64,000 bases of DNA from F1-60-MAGs104 sp964355975 (GTDB lineage Bacteria > Planctomycetota > Phycisphaerae > Phycisphaerales > SM1A02). Location of the stretch: the NCBI GenBank assembly GCA_964355975.1, contig CAYHFW010000004.1:106457-170456 (forward strand). Reading direction: 5' to 3'. Under the pieces are notes generated by a model. The model was given only the letters and a program-made list of their open reading frames with translations. It ran no database searches and was not told the DNA's origin. Below, in pieces: positions 33,331-40,891 of the stretch; within the stretch, counting starts at the first letter, position 1, and the number at the start of each line of letters is the position of its first letter. The position numbers and the translations under genes were made by a program.

Positions 33331-34786
33331 GCAGCGCCATGAGAGCGCGGCGCTGAATTTTTCCGGTGGGGTTTCGTGGAAGCGCATCGAGTTGTCTAAT
33401 CTCGCGCGGAACTTTGAATTGCGCGAGGTGCTCACGGCACCAACTGCGCAACTCTCCCTCATCAAAGAGTTCTCCGTCGCGCAGTTCAACGAACGCCACT
33501 GGCAGTTCGCCGCGTGAATCATCGGGCAGCCCAACAACGGCACTCGCCTTGACTTTGGGATTGCGATCCAACACCTCTTCGATCTCGCGTGGAAAGACAT
33601 TCTCGCCCGCGATGATGAGCATTTCTTTGAGGCGCCCTGTAATGAAGAGGTGCCCATCGCGATCAAACCGCCCCATGTCGCCTGTGCGAAAGTAGCCACG
33701 CTCGTCAAATGCCGCAGCAGTCTCTCGGGGCATGTTCCAATACCCAGCCATGACATTTGGACCAGCAACCCGAATCTCGCCATCGGCGCCTTGCGCGACA
33801 TCATTGCCTGCCTCGTCCACGATGCGCTGATCAATCCGTGCAAGCGGGCGGCCGACGCTGCGCCAGCGCCATTCCTCTGGAAGACACCAGTTTGTCACCG
33901 GAGATGTTTCGGTCAAGCCATATCCCTCGGCGATGCGAATTCCAAACCGCTCAAGAAAGCCGTCTGAAACCGCTTGTGGAAGAGGCTCTCCCCCGCTGAC
34001 GACATAGCGAAGGCTCTTCAGGTCATCGCGTGTTGCATCCTTCACAAGCCGCAGTGCCCCATACATCGACGGGATCGCCACGAGCACCGTTGGTCGATGG
34101 CGGCGGGTGAGTTCGACCAATTTGCGCGGCACAAATCGGGCCGTATAGATCGCGCGGCATCCGATCGCCAGCGGCAGCAGCGTCAACACCGTGATGCCGA
34201 AGGTGTGAAACTGTGGCAAGACTCCGAGCATCGTGTCGTGGCGATCGAACTTCGCGCGGTCGACAATCTGTTCGATGTTCGCCATCAAATTTCCGGCGGT
34301 CAGCATGACTCCCTTGGGGCGCCCACTCGTGCCCGACGTGTACAGCAGCACCGCAAGAGCATCGGCAGCCATCGAGCGTGAGAGTCGAATCGGAGGGAAC
34401 CCCGTGAACTTCATTTGGTTCATCAGGATGGGCTGCACCCCCACTGGCAGCCCTCCCACGAGATCGACCATCGGAGAGATGGTGATGCATGCATCGAGTC
34501 CCGCATCTTTGCAGACATAGTCGAGGTCGTTCTTCGAGAGCAGATAATTCAGCGGGACGATGGTGCGACCCAGAATCCAACCCGCCATGACAGCGGCAGG
34601 AAAGAGCCCAGATGTCGGCAACAGGATTCCGACTCGTTCACGCGATGAACATCGCTCAATCTCGCGGGCCAAGTGCCATGCGACGACCTGCAGTTCAAAC
34701 GCGCGCCATGTGCGTTGATCGTCGATCACTGCAACCCGCCAAGGTCGCATCAGAAACTGGCGTTGGATCGTTCGAAGGAGCTTCAT
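33290..34786 (-). CDS. Acyl-CoA synthetase (AMP-forming, long-chain fatty acid ligase type)
   Basis: 498 residues from the ATG at MKLLRTIQRQF; an upstream extension has no family similarity. Adenylate-forming motifs: LLYTSGTSGRPKGVML (P-loop-like), VVSGGEPLPQ, EGYGLTETSPVTN, YFRTGDMGRFDRDGHLFI, GRLKEMLIIAGENVFP, and the C-terminal catalytic Lys in NPTGKIQRRAL. It activates a carboxylic acid, most likely a fatty acid, to the acyl-CoA. The chain length cannot be read from sequence. Divergent from the SPOR lipoprotein gene (73 nt apart). Confidence 0.92.
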   Translation of the reverse strand: MKLLRTIQRQFLMRPWRVAVIDDQRTWRAFELQVVAWHLAREIERCSSRERVGILLPTSGLFPAAVMAGWILGRTIVPLNYLLSKNDLDYVCKDAGLDACITISPMVDLVGGLPVGVQPILMNQMKFTGFPPIRLSRSMAADALAVLLYTSGTSGRPKGVMLTAGNLMANIEQIVDRAKFDRHDTMLGVLPQFHTFGITVLTLLPLAIGCRAIYTARFVPRKLVELTRRHRPTVLVAIPSMYGALRLVKDATRDDLKSLRYVVSGGEPLPQAVSDGFLERFGIRIAEGYGLTETSPVTNWCLPEEWRWRSVGRPLARIDQRIVDEAGNDVAQGADGEIRVAGPNVMAGYWNMPRETAAAFDERGYFRTGDMGRFDRDGHLFITGRLKEMLIIAGENVFPREIEEVLDRNPKVKASAVVGLPDDSRGELPVAFVELRDGELFDEGELRSWCREHLAQFKVPREIRQLDALPRNPTGKIQRRALMALLTAGKVPSPPESQ

Positions 34787-34859
34787 GGACTTGCGTTTGC
34801 GAGAGCAGCCGCCGTACGATACGCCCGTGCAAGGATGCAACAAGCGCACGCGATGCGCA

Positions 34860-35708
34860 ATGACAATTCTTTCGTGTTTGACCCTCGCATGCGCGGTGAT
34901 TGCGTGCGATTCGCCACCACAAGCGAGCAATTTCTCATCGGCGGTCTCGCGCTTTGAAGAGGGTCGCTATGACGCCGCGCTCGCGCAAGGGCAATCGCTC
35001 GCGCAATCGAGCGATGCGACAACTGCCGCACAGGGCGCGTTGATTGCTGCCATGAGTGCATACAAGTTGGGACGCATCGACGACGCCGAACGGTTCGCGA
35101 TGCGCGCTCGCAGTTCGCCCACTGGCGAAGTTGCAGGTGGTGCACTCGTCTTGCTGGGAGACATTCGCCTCGCCCAACACAGACCGAGCGATGCTGCTGC
35201 GTTCTTCCTGCTTGCGGCCGAGCGCCTCCCCGCTGCCGATGCTGCACGCGCTCGCGCCTGCGCTGCGCAAGCAACCGCTGCCCCCGAAGTGCGACAGGTC
35301 GACCGCGACAATGTTGCCGTCGATCCGACCCAGGGGGCCGATGCGCAGCCGACGATTGTGACTGCGAAGCCAACACCGCCGCCGGTGGTGGTCGCAGGAA
35401 AGACGACTCAACCTATCGCCGCGACGGCGAGTTCGACAGACACAGCCCTGATTGCACGGCGATCGTTCACGATTCGCGCGGGCAGTTACAGCACACAGAG
35501 CGCAGCCGACAAACGCGCGAAAGATCTCGCGAAAGATTTGCAACGTGCCAAGATGCCTGCCGCACGCGTCGACCAGATTTACTCAGTGAAGGGCGAAGAA
35601 CTCTTCGCGGTTCGCATCGGATCATGGCCGACACGCGCAGCCGCTGAAAAGGTTCTCACAACTCTTGGCCGGCGCGACCTCATGGTTGGCGCGGTCGACT
35701 CAGACTAA
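34860..35708 (+). CDS. TPR-like/SPOR-domain lipoprotein
   Basis: 282 residues. Lipoprotein signal (LTLACAVIAC, Cys about 16). Residues 25-140 are alanine-rich helices like TPR repeats (EGRYDAALAQGQSLAQSS, YKLGRIDDAERFAMRAR). A Pro/Thr linker follows, then a C-terminal SPOR domain (about 205-280: FTIRAGSYSTQSAADKRAK, LFAVRIGSWPTRAAAEKVL). SPOR domains bind denuded peptidoglycan at the division site, so an envelope role is likely. Its stop overlaps the convergent globin stop by 4 nt. Confidence 0.83.
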   Translation: MTILSCLTLACAVIACDSPPQASNFSSAVSRFEEGRYDAALAQGQSLAQSSDATTAAQGALIAAMSAYKLGRIDDAERFAMRARSSPTGEVAGGALVLLGDIRLAQHRPSDAAAFFLLAAERLPAADAARARACAAQATAAPEVRQVDRDNVAVDPTQGADAQPTIVTAKPTPPPVVVAGKTTQPIAATASSTDTALIARRSFTIRAGSYSTQSAADKRAKDLAKDLQRAKMPAARVDQIYSVKGEELFAVRIGSWPTRAAAEKVLTTLGRRDLMVGAVDSD

Positions 35709-36124
35709 ATCGGTTCGTCGCGGTTCATGAGAAACGTCGCAGTCGTCGCGAAGTACTTCGTCATCACCGTTCGATCGGGCTGTGGAATCTCAGCATCTGC
35801 GAGTGCGCCATCCATTGCTGCAACCCATGCGTTGCGCTCGGCGAGTCCAATTGAAAACGGAGCGTGGCGCATGCGCAAACGTGGATGACCTTTGCGTGCG
35901 CTGTAGGTCTCGGGACCGCCGAAGTATTGAATGAGAAACTCAGCCTGATTTCGAATCGGCTCTTCGAGGTCTGCTGGAAACATCGGGCGCAGGACCGCAT
36001 CGCGGTCGATTCGTGCGTAGAACGCTCGTGCGATCTTCCAAAACGCCTCATTGCCAAGACGCCCGTAAATCTCGCGCGCGTCGGGTTGCGTTGCGCCATG
36101 ATCGCCGCTTGGATTCAAATGCAT
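35705..36124 (-). CDS. Truncated hemoglobin, group II (TrHbO-like)
   Basis: 139 residues. Short 2-over-2 globin with FYARIDRDAVLRPMFP, LIQYFGGPETYSARKGHP, then RMRHAPFSIG, where the His is the proximal heme ligand. The YSxxxGHPRLRMRH string is typical of group II. Likely roles are oxygen or peroxide handling. The start codon is only 13 nt from the start of the divergent gene, so promoters must lie inside coding sequence. Confidence 0.9.
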   Translation of the reverse strand: MHLNPSGDHGATQPDAREIYGRLGNEAFWKIARAFYARIDRDAVLRPMFPADLEEPIRNQAEFLIQYFGGPETYSARKGHPRLRMRHAPFSIGLAERNAWVAAMDGALADAEIPQPDRTVMTKYFATTATFLMNRDEPI

Positions 36125-36137
36125 CGTGGCTATCCTA

Positions 36138-37136
36138 ATGATCATGCACACGACGCTCATGCTGCTGTGGATCGTTTGTGCGGCGCAGAGTTCGCCTGCA
36201 CCCTCAACTCCGCCATCACTGCTGCGCGCAATTCCTGCGACGGGCGCAATCCCCCCCGCCGTCGATCCCTCCATCCTGCAGCCGAAGGATTCGAATGGAT
36301 CAGCGCAGTCCTATGAAATCGCCGCAAGAGAGTTTGTGCATTCAAAGTTTGGATCGCGCCGCGGAGCCGTTCGTGCAGAGGGTTTGAGTGAGTTCAAGAA
36401 GTGGAAGGATCCCGCATCGTGGCAGGTGCTCTGGGATGCAATGAAGCGCGAGAAGGATGATGTGCGGCTTGCGTATCTCGATCACCTTGCATCGCAAGGT
36501 GGCCTCGGACAAGCCATGCTCGCCAAGATTGCAATTCGCAGTGACGAAGCTGACATGCGACACGAGGCGTCGCGGCGCATCAACCGTCCTGCGTGCGATG
36601 AGGTCGTCGCGATGATCGAGTTGGGATTGCGCGATGATCGACACGCGGTCGTCAATCAAGCGGGATTGCTTGCGGGAAAGGTCGATGCATTTGCAGTGAT
36701 TCCGTCGCTCATTTTCGCGCAGGTTGCGGCCGACGAGAAGAAGACCGACGGCGATCTTGCATGGATCGCCATTGGCACGCGCACGAATTACATCGCCAAC
36801 GTCGTGCCAGTCGTTGGTGATCGCACTGGTGCGTTTCAGCCAATCGTCGGTTCACTTCAGACGGGCGTGCTCATGCGCGTGCAGGATGCGATGGTCTACA
36901 CCTACCGCTCAGATGCGCACCAATCACTGATTGCGTTGACGACGCGCGACTTCGGACAGAGCACCCTCGACAACGGCTGGGACATGAAGCGTTGGTGGTC
37001 GTGGTTCAACTCGGAGTATGTGCCGTTCAAGCAAGCACAGGCTGGTATTCCTGCCGCGCCGCCTCTTGCGCCGCCAACCTCGCCAGTTCCTCAGCAGCCC
37101 GATTCAAGCAATACCGCACCCGAAAGCCCGACGTAA
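36138..37136 (+). CDS. Exported HEAT-repeat-like protein, function unknown
   Basis: 332 residues; GTG 12 nt upstream or ATG 6 nt downstream are alternative starts. A short signal peptide (LMLLWIVCAAQSSP) is followed by a Pro-rich stretch and an alpha-helical region with HEAT-like pairs (VRLAYLDHLASQGGLGQAML, RHEASRRINRPACDEVVAMI). The C-terminal part contains TTRDFGQSTLDNGWDMKRWW and ends in a Pro-rich tail. I cannot name a family. The last 46 nt overlap the convergent aminotransferase gene. Confidence 0.62.
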   Translation: MIMHTTLMLLWIVCAAQSSPAPSTPPSLLRAIPATGAIPPAVDPSILQPKDSNGSAQSYEIAAREFVHSKFGSRRGAVRAEGLSEFKKWKDPASWQVLWDAMKREKDDVRLAYLDHLASQGGLGQAMLAKIAIRSDEADMRHEASRRINRPACDEVVAMIELGLRDDRHAVVNQAGLLAGKVDAFAVIPSLIFAQVAADEKKTDGDLAWIAIGTRTNYIANVVPVVGDRTGAFQPIVGSLQTGVLMRVQDAMVYTYRSDAHQSLIALTTRDFGQSTLDNGWDMKRWWSWFNSEYVPFKQAQAGIPAAPPLAPPTSPVPQQPDSSNTAPESPT

Positions 37137-38284
37137 TCCTTCGCAGTGTTGTATGCCTGCGCAGAGACGCGCACGTACCAGCGCCCTCCCCAATCGATGA
37201 TTGGCACTTCGATCTGATGGCGTTCGTAGAGTGCTGCTTGAAACAGCGAAGCACTCTTGAATCGTTTCGAAATCTCTCGAGGAAGTTCAACCGCTGCCAT
37301 CGAACCGAGCATCGATCCATCGAGCGGCGAGATCGGTTGCGCGCCGAACGCCTTGCACAAGAGGCGATGCGCCCATGAAGCGAGCGCATGATTGTGCCGC
37401 ATCAATCCACCGGAGTAACTCGCTTCAACGAATGCAATCGCCTGCGGAATCGCGAGAACTCCAGCGAAATCACGGGTTCCCTGCCAATCGAATTCAGCAG
37501 CAAATCCGTGACCGTGAAAGTGACTCGTTGTTTCAGGATGAGTGAACGCGACGGTCTCTTCGCTTGCAACGAGGATCGCGCATCCCTTCGATGCGCAGAC
37601 CCACTTGTGCAGATTGCCCGTGTACCAGTCGGCGCCGATCGCATCGATCTCGAGTGGGATCATTCCAGGAGCATGTGCGCCATCGACCAAGCAGCGCACA
37701 CCACGCGCACGGCAACCACGCGCGATCGCCGCGACAGGAAGCACGATCGCTGTTGGGCTTGTGATGTGATCAACGATGACGAGTTTCGTCTGCGCATCGA
37801 TGGCGTGCATGAATCGTTCGACGATCGACGCTTCATCATTGAGCGGCAACGCGAGGTCGACGACAGTGACTTCGAGACCGAACCTCTCGCCGTATGCGTG
37901 GGCCGCTTGTCGCACAGCGTTGTAACCCTGATTCGAGAGCACGATGCGATCACCTTTCTTCCAGTGGATGCTTCGCAGCACTGCCCCCACGCCGCTTGTC
38001 GCATTCATGACGAACCCAATTCGTGCGGGATCGGCACCGAGGTACGCACCCACCTGCACCTTGACCAGCGCGAGCTCGTCGGTCATGCGCCGTCCGATCG
38101 TTTCGATTGGGCGAGCCTCGATCCGCTGCCGCCACGCATCGGCCGCCTGCGTCACCGGCGCCGGAACTGCACCGAACGACCCGTGGTTGAGAAAAACGAT
38201 GCCAGGATCGATCCCAAAGGCTCCCCGCACCTCCTGCGAGCACTCGGTGGGAGGTGAATCTGTGAAATCGGTCGTGCAACTCAT
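37091..38284 (-). CDS. Class V aminotransferase (isopenicillin-N epimerase-like)
   Basis: 397 residues, PLP-dependent fold type I. FLNHGSFGAVP at the N-terminus, NATSGVGAVLRSI, the PLP-binding VDGAHAPGMIPLEI, and the lysine in WYTGNLHKWVCASKG mark the isopenicillin-N epimerase/cysteine desulfurase-like branch. The NxxHK context favours the epimerase-like group, which acts on amino acids in varied pathways. No beta-lactam genes are near, so the name refers to similarity only. Divergent from the lexA operon. Confidence 0.88.
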   Translation of the reverse strand: MSCTTDFTDSPPTECSQEVRGAFGIDPGIVFLNHGSFGAVPAPVTQAADAWRQRIEARPIETIGRRMTDELALVKVQVGAYLGADPARIGFVMNATSGVGAVLRSIHWKKGDRIVLSNQGYNAVRQAAHAYGERFGLEVTVVDLALPLNDEASIVERFMHAIDAQTKLVIVDHITSPTAIVLPVAAIARGCRARGVRCLVDGAHAPGMIPLEIDAIGADWYTGNLHKWVCASKGCAILVASEETVAFTHPETTSHFHGHGFAAEFDWQGTRDFAGVLAIPQAIAFVEASYSGGLMRHNHALASWAHRLLCKAFGAQPISPLDGSMLGSMAAVELPREISKRFKSASLFQAALYERHQIEVPIIDWGGRWYVRVSAQAYNTAKDYVGLSGAVLLESGC

Positions 38285-38314
38285 AGAACCAATCCTAGTG
38301 AGAAGAAAAAGGGC

Positions 38315-38343
38315 TTGATACCGACCGTCCGTCAGGCTAACAT
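38315..38343 (+). promoter_or_regulatory. Predicted promoter of the lexA operon
   Basis: TTGATA (-35) and TAACAT (-10) are separated by exactly 17 bp. The -10 lies inside the candidate LexA box, so LexA binding would block RNA polymerase. Confidence 0.62.
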
Positions 38344-38353
38344 CTACCGTACA
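38337..38353 (+). promoter_or_regulatory. Candidate SOS (LexA) box of the lexA operon
   Basis: CTAACA-TCT-ACCGTACA, identical at all 14 fixed positions to the site upstream of imuA. It overlaps the -10 and the expected transcription start, the classical place for autorepression. It is 45 nt ahead of the first ORF and about 420 nt ahead of lexA itself. Confidence 0.65.
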
Positions 38354-38397
38354 AAAATTGGTGCGCGAGGAACGGTCGATCCGATGAGTGATTCAGC

Positions 38398-38991
38398 ATG
38401 AAAAACCAATACACAATTGCCGATGCATCCGGAGAGAATGAACCACTGGTTTCATGGGGCCCTGGCGGAGAATTCATGCGCCATCTCACCGTGGACTCGC
38501 GCGGAACATTCATCGTGCTTGAAGCGGAGAGCGTCGTTGCGTCGATTCATGAATCAATGAACTGGATCGACCAGTGCATCGCGTTTCTTGGGATTGGTCG
38601 CGCTGTGAGCGATCACACCGTCCAAGAAGAACCGCGGCCGATTCCCCCAGCCACGCGAATGACAGCTCGTCGCGCGCTGGCACTCTCGCGCGAGAGTCGA
38701 ATTGCAAAGCGCCTCGCACGAATTCCATCACCGGTCTACCTCTACGAACAGAAAGAGAGCGACGAAAGACATGAACACCATGAACAACATGAATCTCACT
38801 CCCAAGCAGTTGCGAATCTTCAACTTTGTCCGACAGTTTCGACTCGCCAACAGTTACTCGCCGACACTTCAAGAAATCGCGGACGAACTCGAAGTGAGCA
38901 AAGTCACCGTCTTCGAACATGTCGAGGCACTCATCGAGAAGGGAGCGCTCAAGCGCAATGCCAACAAGGCTCGCTCTTTGTCGGAGTGTGA
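38398..38991 (+). CDS. Unknown small protein between the SOS box and lexA
   Basis: 197 codons, of which the first about 125 look coding by codon usage (third positions mostly G/C, few rare codons). The tail runs out of frame through the start of lexA for about 220 nt and becomes His/Gln-rich, so either the overlap is real or a stop was lost by frameshift or error. No signal peptide or membrane helix. The middle has EAESVVASIHESMNWIDQCI and a basic helix MTARRALALSRESRIAKRL. No family recognised. Its place behind the LexA box suggests a damage-inducible protein, possibly filling the role of a division inhibitor; that is inference only. Confidence 0.45.
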   Translation: MKNQYTIADASGENEPLVSWGPGGEFMRHLTVDSRGTFIVLEAESVVASIHESMNWIDQCIAFLGIGRAVSDHTVQEEPRPIPPATRMTARRALALSRESRIAKRLARIPSPVYLYEQKESDERHEHHEQHESHSQAVANLQLCPTVSTRQQLLADTSRNRGRTRSEQSHRLRTCRGTHREGSAQAQCQQGSLFVGV

Positions 38992-39406
38992 GGGAGCCAT
39001 TCCGGCGGACGAAGAGGCTGGGCTGACGTTCCCGCTGCTCGGTCGTATCGCTGCAGGAATGCCGATCGAGCGCTGCGCACAAGATGAGAAACTGCGCCTC
39101 GAAGAGATCTTTGGTCGCACGACCGCGCGGCGCGGCGAAATGTTCGCGTTGCAAGTCGAAGGCGAGTCGATGCGCGATGAGGGAATTCTCGATGGGGATT
39201 ATGTGATCGTCGAACGTCGATCAACGGCGCGAAGCGGCGAGCGCGTCGTCGCGCTACTCCCCAACGGCGAGACAACATTGAAGTCGTACTACCGTGAGAA
39301 GAACGGGATGATTCGGCTGCAACCCGCGAACCCAGAGTTCGAGCCGATCATCGTTCAAGATTGCACGATTCAAGGAGTCGTCATCGGAGTGATGCGGCGC
39401 TACTAG
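38771..39406 (+). CDS. lexA: LexA repressor
   Basis: 211 residues from the ATG used; two further in-frame ATGs follow within 20 nt. Winged-helix DNA-binding domain (LTPKQLRIFNFVRQF, YSPTLQEIADELEVSKVTVF), cleavage site Ala95-Gly96 in GRIAAGMP, and the self-cleavage dyad Ser133 (GESMRDEGI) and Lys171 (TTLKSYY). It represses DNA-damage genes until RecA filaments trigger cleavage. The recognition helix differs from the E. coli form, consistent with a different box. Confidence 0.95.
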   Translation: MNTMNNMNLTPKQLRIFNFVRQFRLANSYSPTLQEIADELEVSKVTVFEHVEALIEKGALKRNANKARSLSECEGAIPADEEAGLTFPLLGRIAAGMPIERCAQDEKLRLEEIFGRTTARRGEMFALQVEGESMRDEGILDGDYVIVERRSTARSGERVVALLPNGETTLKSYYREKNGMIRLQPANPEFEPIIVQDCTIQGVVIGVMRRY

Positions 39407-39451
39407 ATTGGTCGCAGCCGATCGAGCGGTCGCAAACGGTTACGCCGACGG

Positions 39452-40252
39452 TTACCCTGGGTGAGCGCAACCGCGCAGCCCCGTTGCAAGCAGTTGCGTG
39501 AACTCTGCCGCAGCCTCGACTGGGCGCGTCGATCCCATTCGTCGAACGAGCGCGCTTCCAACGATCGCTGCATCGGCATACTGGGTGACCGCTGCGACAT
39601 GCGCTGCGGTCGAGATTCCAAAACCCGCCGCGATTGGCAGTGCGCTCACCGCGCGAATCGCAGCGACCGATGCCGCGACTTCGGGCGCCGCTTCGCGCTC
39701 GCCAGTCAACCCAGCGCGCGCTAAGAGATAAATGAAACCACGGCAGTACGCAGTGACCTCGGCGATGCGCTGCGGAGTACTTGTAGGAGCCACGAGCAGC
39801 GAGAGCGACATCGATTTCGCATCGCACAGTTCGGTCAGCGCTTCTACACACGCGAAGTCGAGATCGGGGACGATCAATCCATCGAATCCCGCATCCGATG
39901 CAGCAGTCACGAACTCTCTCTCGCCGATCTTTGTGACTATCGATGCGCTCACCATCGCGATCAGCCCGACGTCGCTCTTGGCGCGCGCCGCATGGACGGC
40001 TCGAAAGACGCCCTCGACCGTTGCCCCCGCTGCGAGCGCCTCGTGCATGCTCGCCGAGATCACAGGGCCATCCGCGATTGGATCAGCGAATGGAATTCCA
40101 ATCTCAATCACCGAGGCGCCCGCCGCTTCAATCGCACCGATCGCGTTCGTGGTGACTTCGAGCGACGGGTACCCACCTGTCAGAAACGGCATCAAACCAG
40201 TGCGATTTGATGCTTTTAGCCGCTGAAAAATGCCGTCGATGCGATTGGTCAC
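39452..40252 (-). CDS. trpA: Tryptophan synthase alpha chain
   Basis: 266 residues, normal length. TIM barrel with the catalytic Glu and Asp in VIEIGIPFADPIADGPV, the phosphate-binding GFGISTAAHVA and the loop LLARAGLTGERE. It releases indole from indole-3-glycerol phosphate for the beta subunit. No trpB or other trp gene is adjacent, and it points away from lexA on the opposite strand. Confidence 0.95.
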   Translation of the reverse strand: MTNRIDGIFQRLKASNRTGLMPFLTGGYPSLEVTTNAIGAIEAAGASVIEIGIPFADPIADGPVISASMHEALAAGATVEGVFRAVHAARAKSDVGLIAMVSASIVTKIGEREFVTAASDAGFDGLIVPDLDFACVEALTELCDAKSMSLSLLVAPTSTPQRIAEVTAYCRGFIYLLARAGLTGEREAAPEVAASVAAIRAVSALPIAAGFGISTAAHVAAVTQYADAAIVGSALVRRMGSTRPVEAAAEFTQLLATGLRGCAHPG

Positions 40253-40284
40253 GAGGCGCAGGGTAGCGCCGTGGCGCTGCGAAA

Positions 40285-40358
40285 TGGGGCGGCCGGGATT
40301 CGAACCCGGGTCTCACCGATTATGAGTCAGGGGCTCTGGACCGCTGAGCTACCACCCC
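40285..40358 (-). tRNA. tRNA with CAT anticodon (Met, or Ile if lysidine-modified)
   Basis: 74 nt on the minus strand. Acceptor GGGGTGG pairs with CCGCCCC, the anticodon loop is CTCATAA (CAT), and the T arm is CCGGGTTCGAATCCCGG. The anticodon stem has a C-T mismatch at its base and a G-U. Sequence alone does not separate elongator Met from Ile2. Confidence 0.88.
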
Positions 40359-40891
40359 ATACAAAGCAATGCGGCGCAAGAGTACAGAGTTGAACTTGCG
40401 AAGTGCCGATTTCGGTGCCACAATAGGCTCGTGGCCTCTGCCGTTCTCCATCCAACTTTGATCGCGCTGCTGCTGACGCTCGCAGCGATCGGCACCCCAC
40501 TTGCCTGTTCTGCAACCACAGCGACTTTCTCTGGGGCATTCTCTGGAACGTGCATCGCGGCGTGCGAGAGTCAATCTGGTCGAACCGCCAGCGCGCACTC
40601 TGCGCACGCTGGCTTTCGCTTTACGCAGACGCCCGACTGCGCGGTTCGCCAACCATGCAACGTTGGCGCGCCTTTATGCGTGTGGCTGGCCCAAGCGATA
40701 GTTGCTGGGTTCGCGGCGCTTCCGCCACCTTCTTGCTGACATTCGCGAGCGCGAACGCGCTCTGCGGCACTTGGAATCTGTTCATGCCTACGGGATGAAC
40801 TTCCTTGGCGCGCCGCATGCGTCCATTTTTTGACTTTCATCTCAAATCCATTCATCGCGCCGAGCCTTCTGCCCGATATCCGAGCAACACA
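40359..40891 (+). other. 533-nt region without a confident gene
   Basis: Between tRNA-Met and secA. All three forward frames carry ORFs of 65-125 codons that overlap one another, and none has a recognisable domain. One frame begins with a signal-like stretch (VLHPTLIALLLTLAAIG). Another is Trp- and Arg-rich (RALCARWLSLYADARLRG). The third is split by a TAG near 40695 and continues with strong coding-like codon use. A decayed gene or a small unknown gene is possible. Confidence 0.4.
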
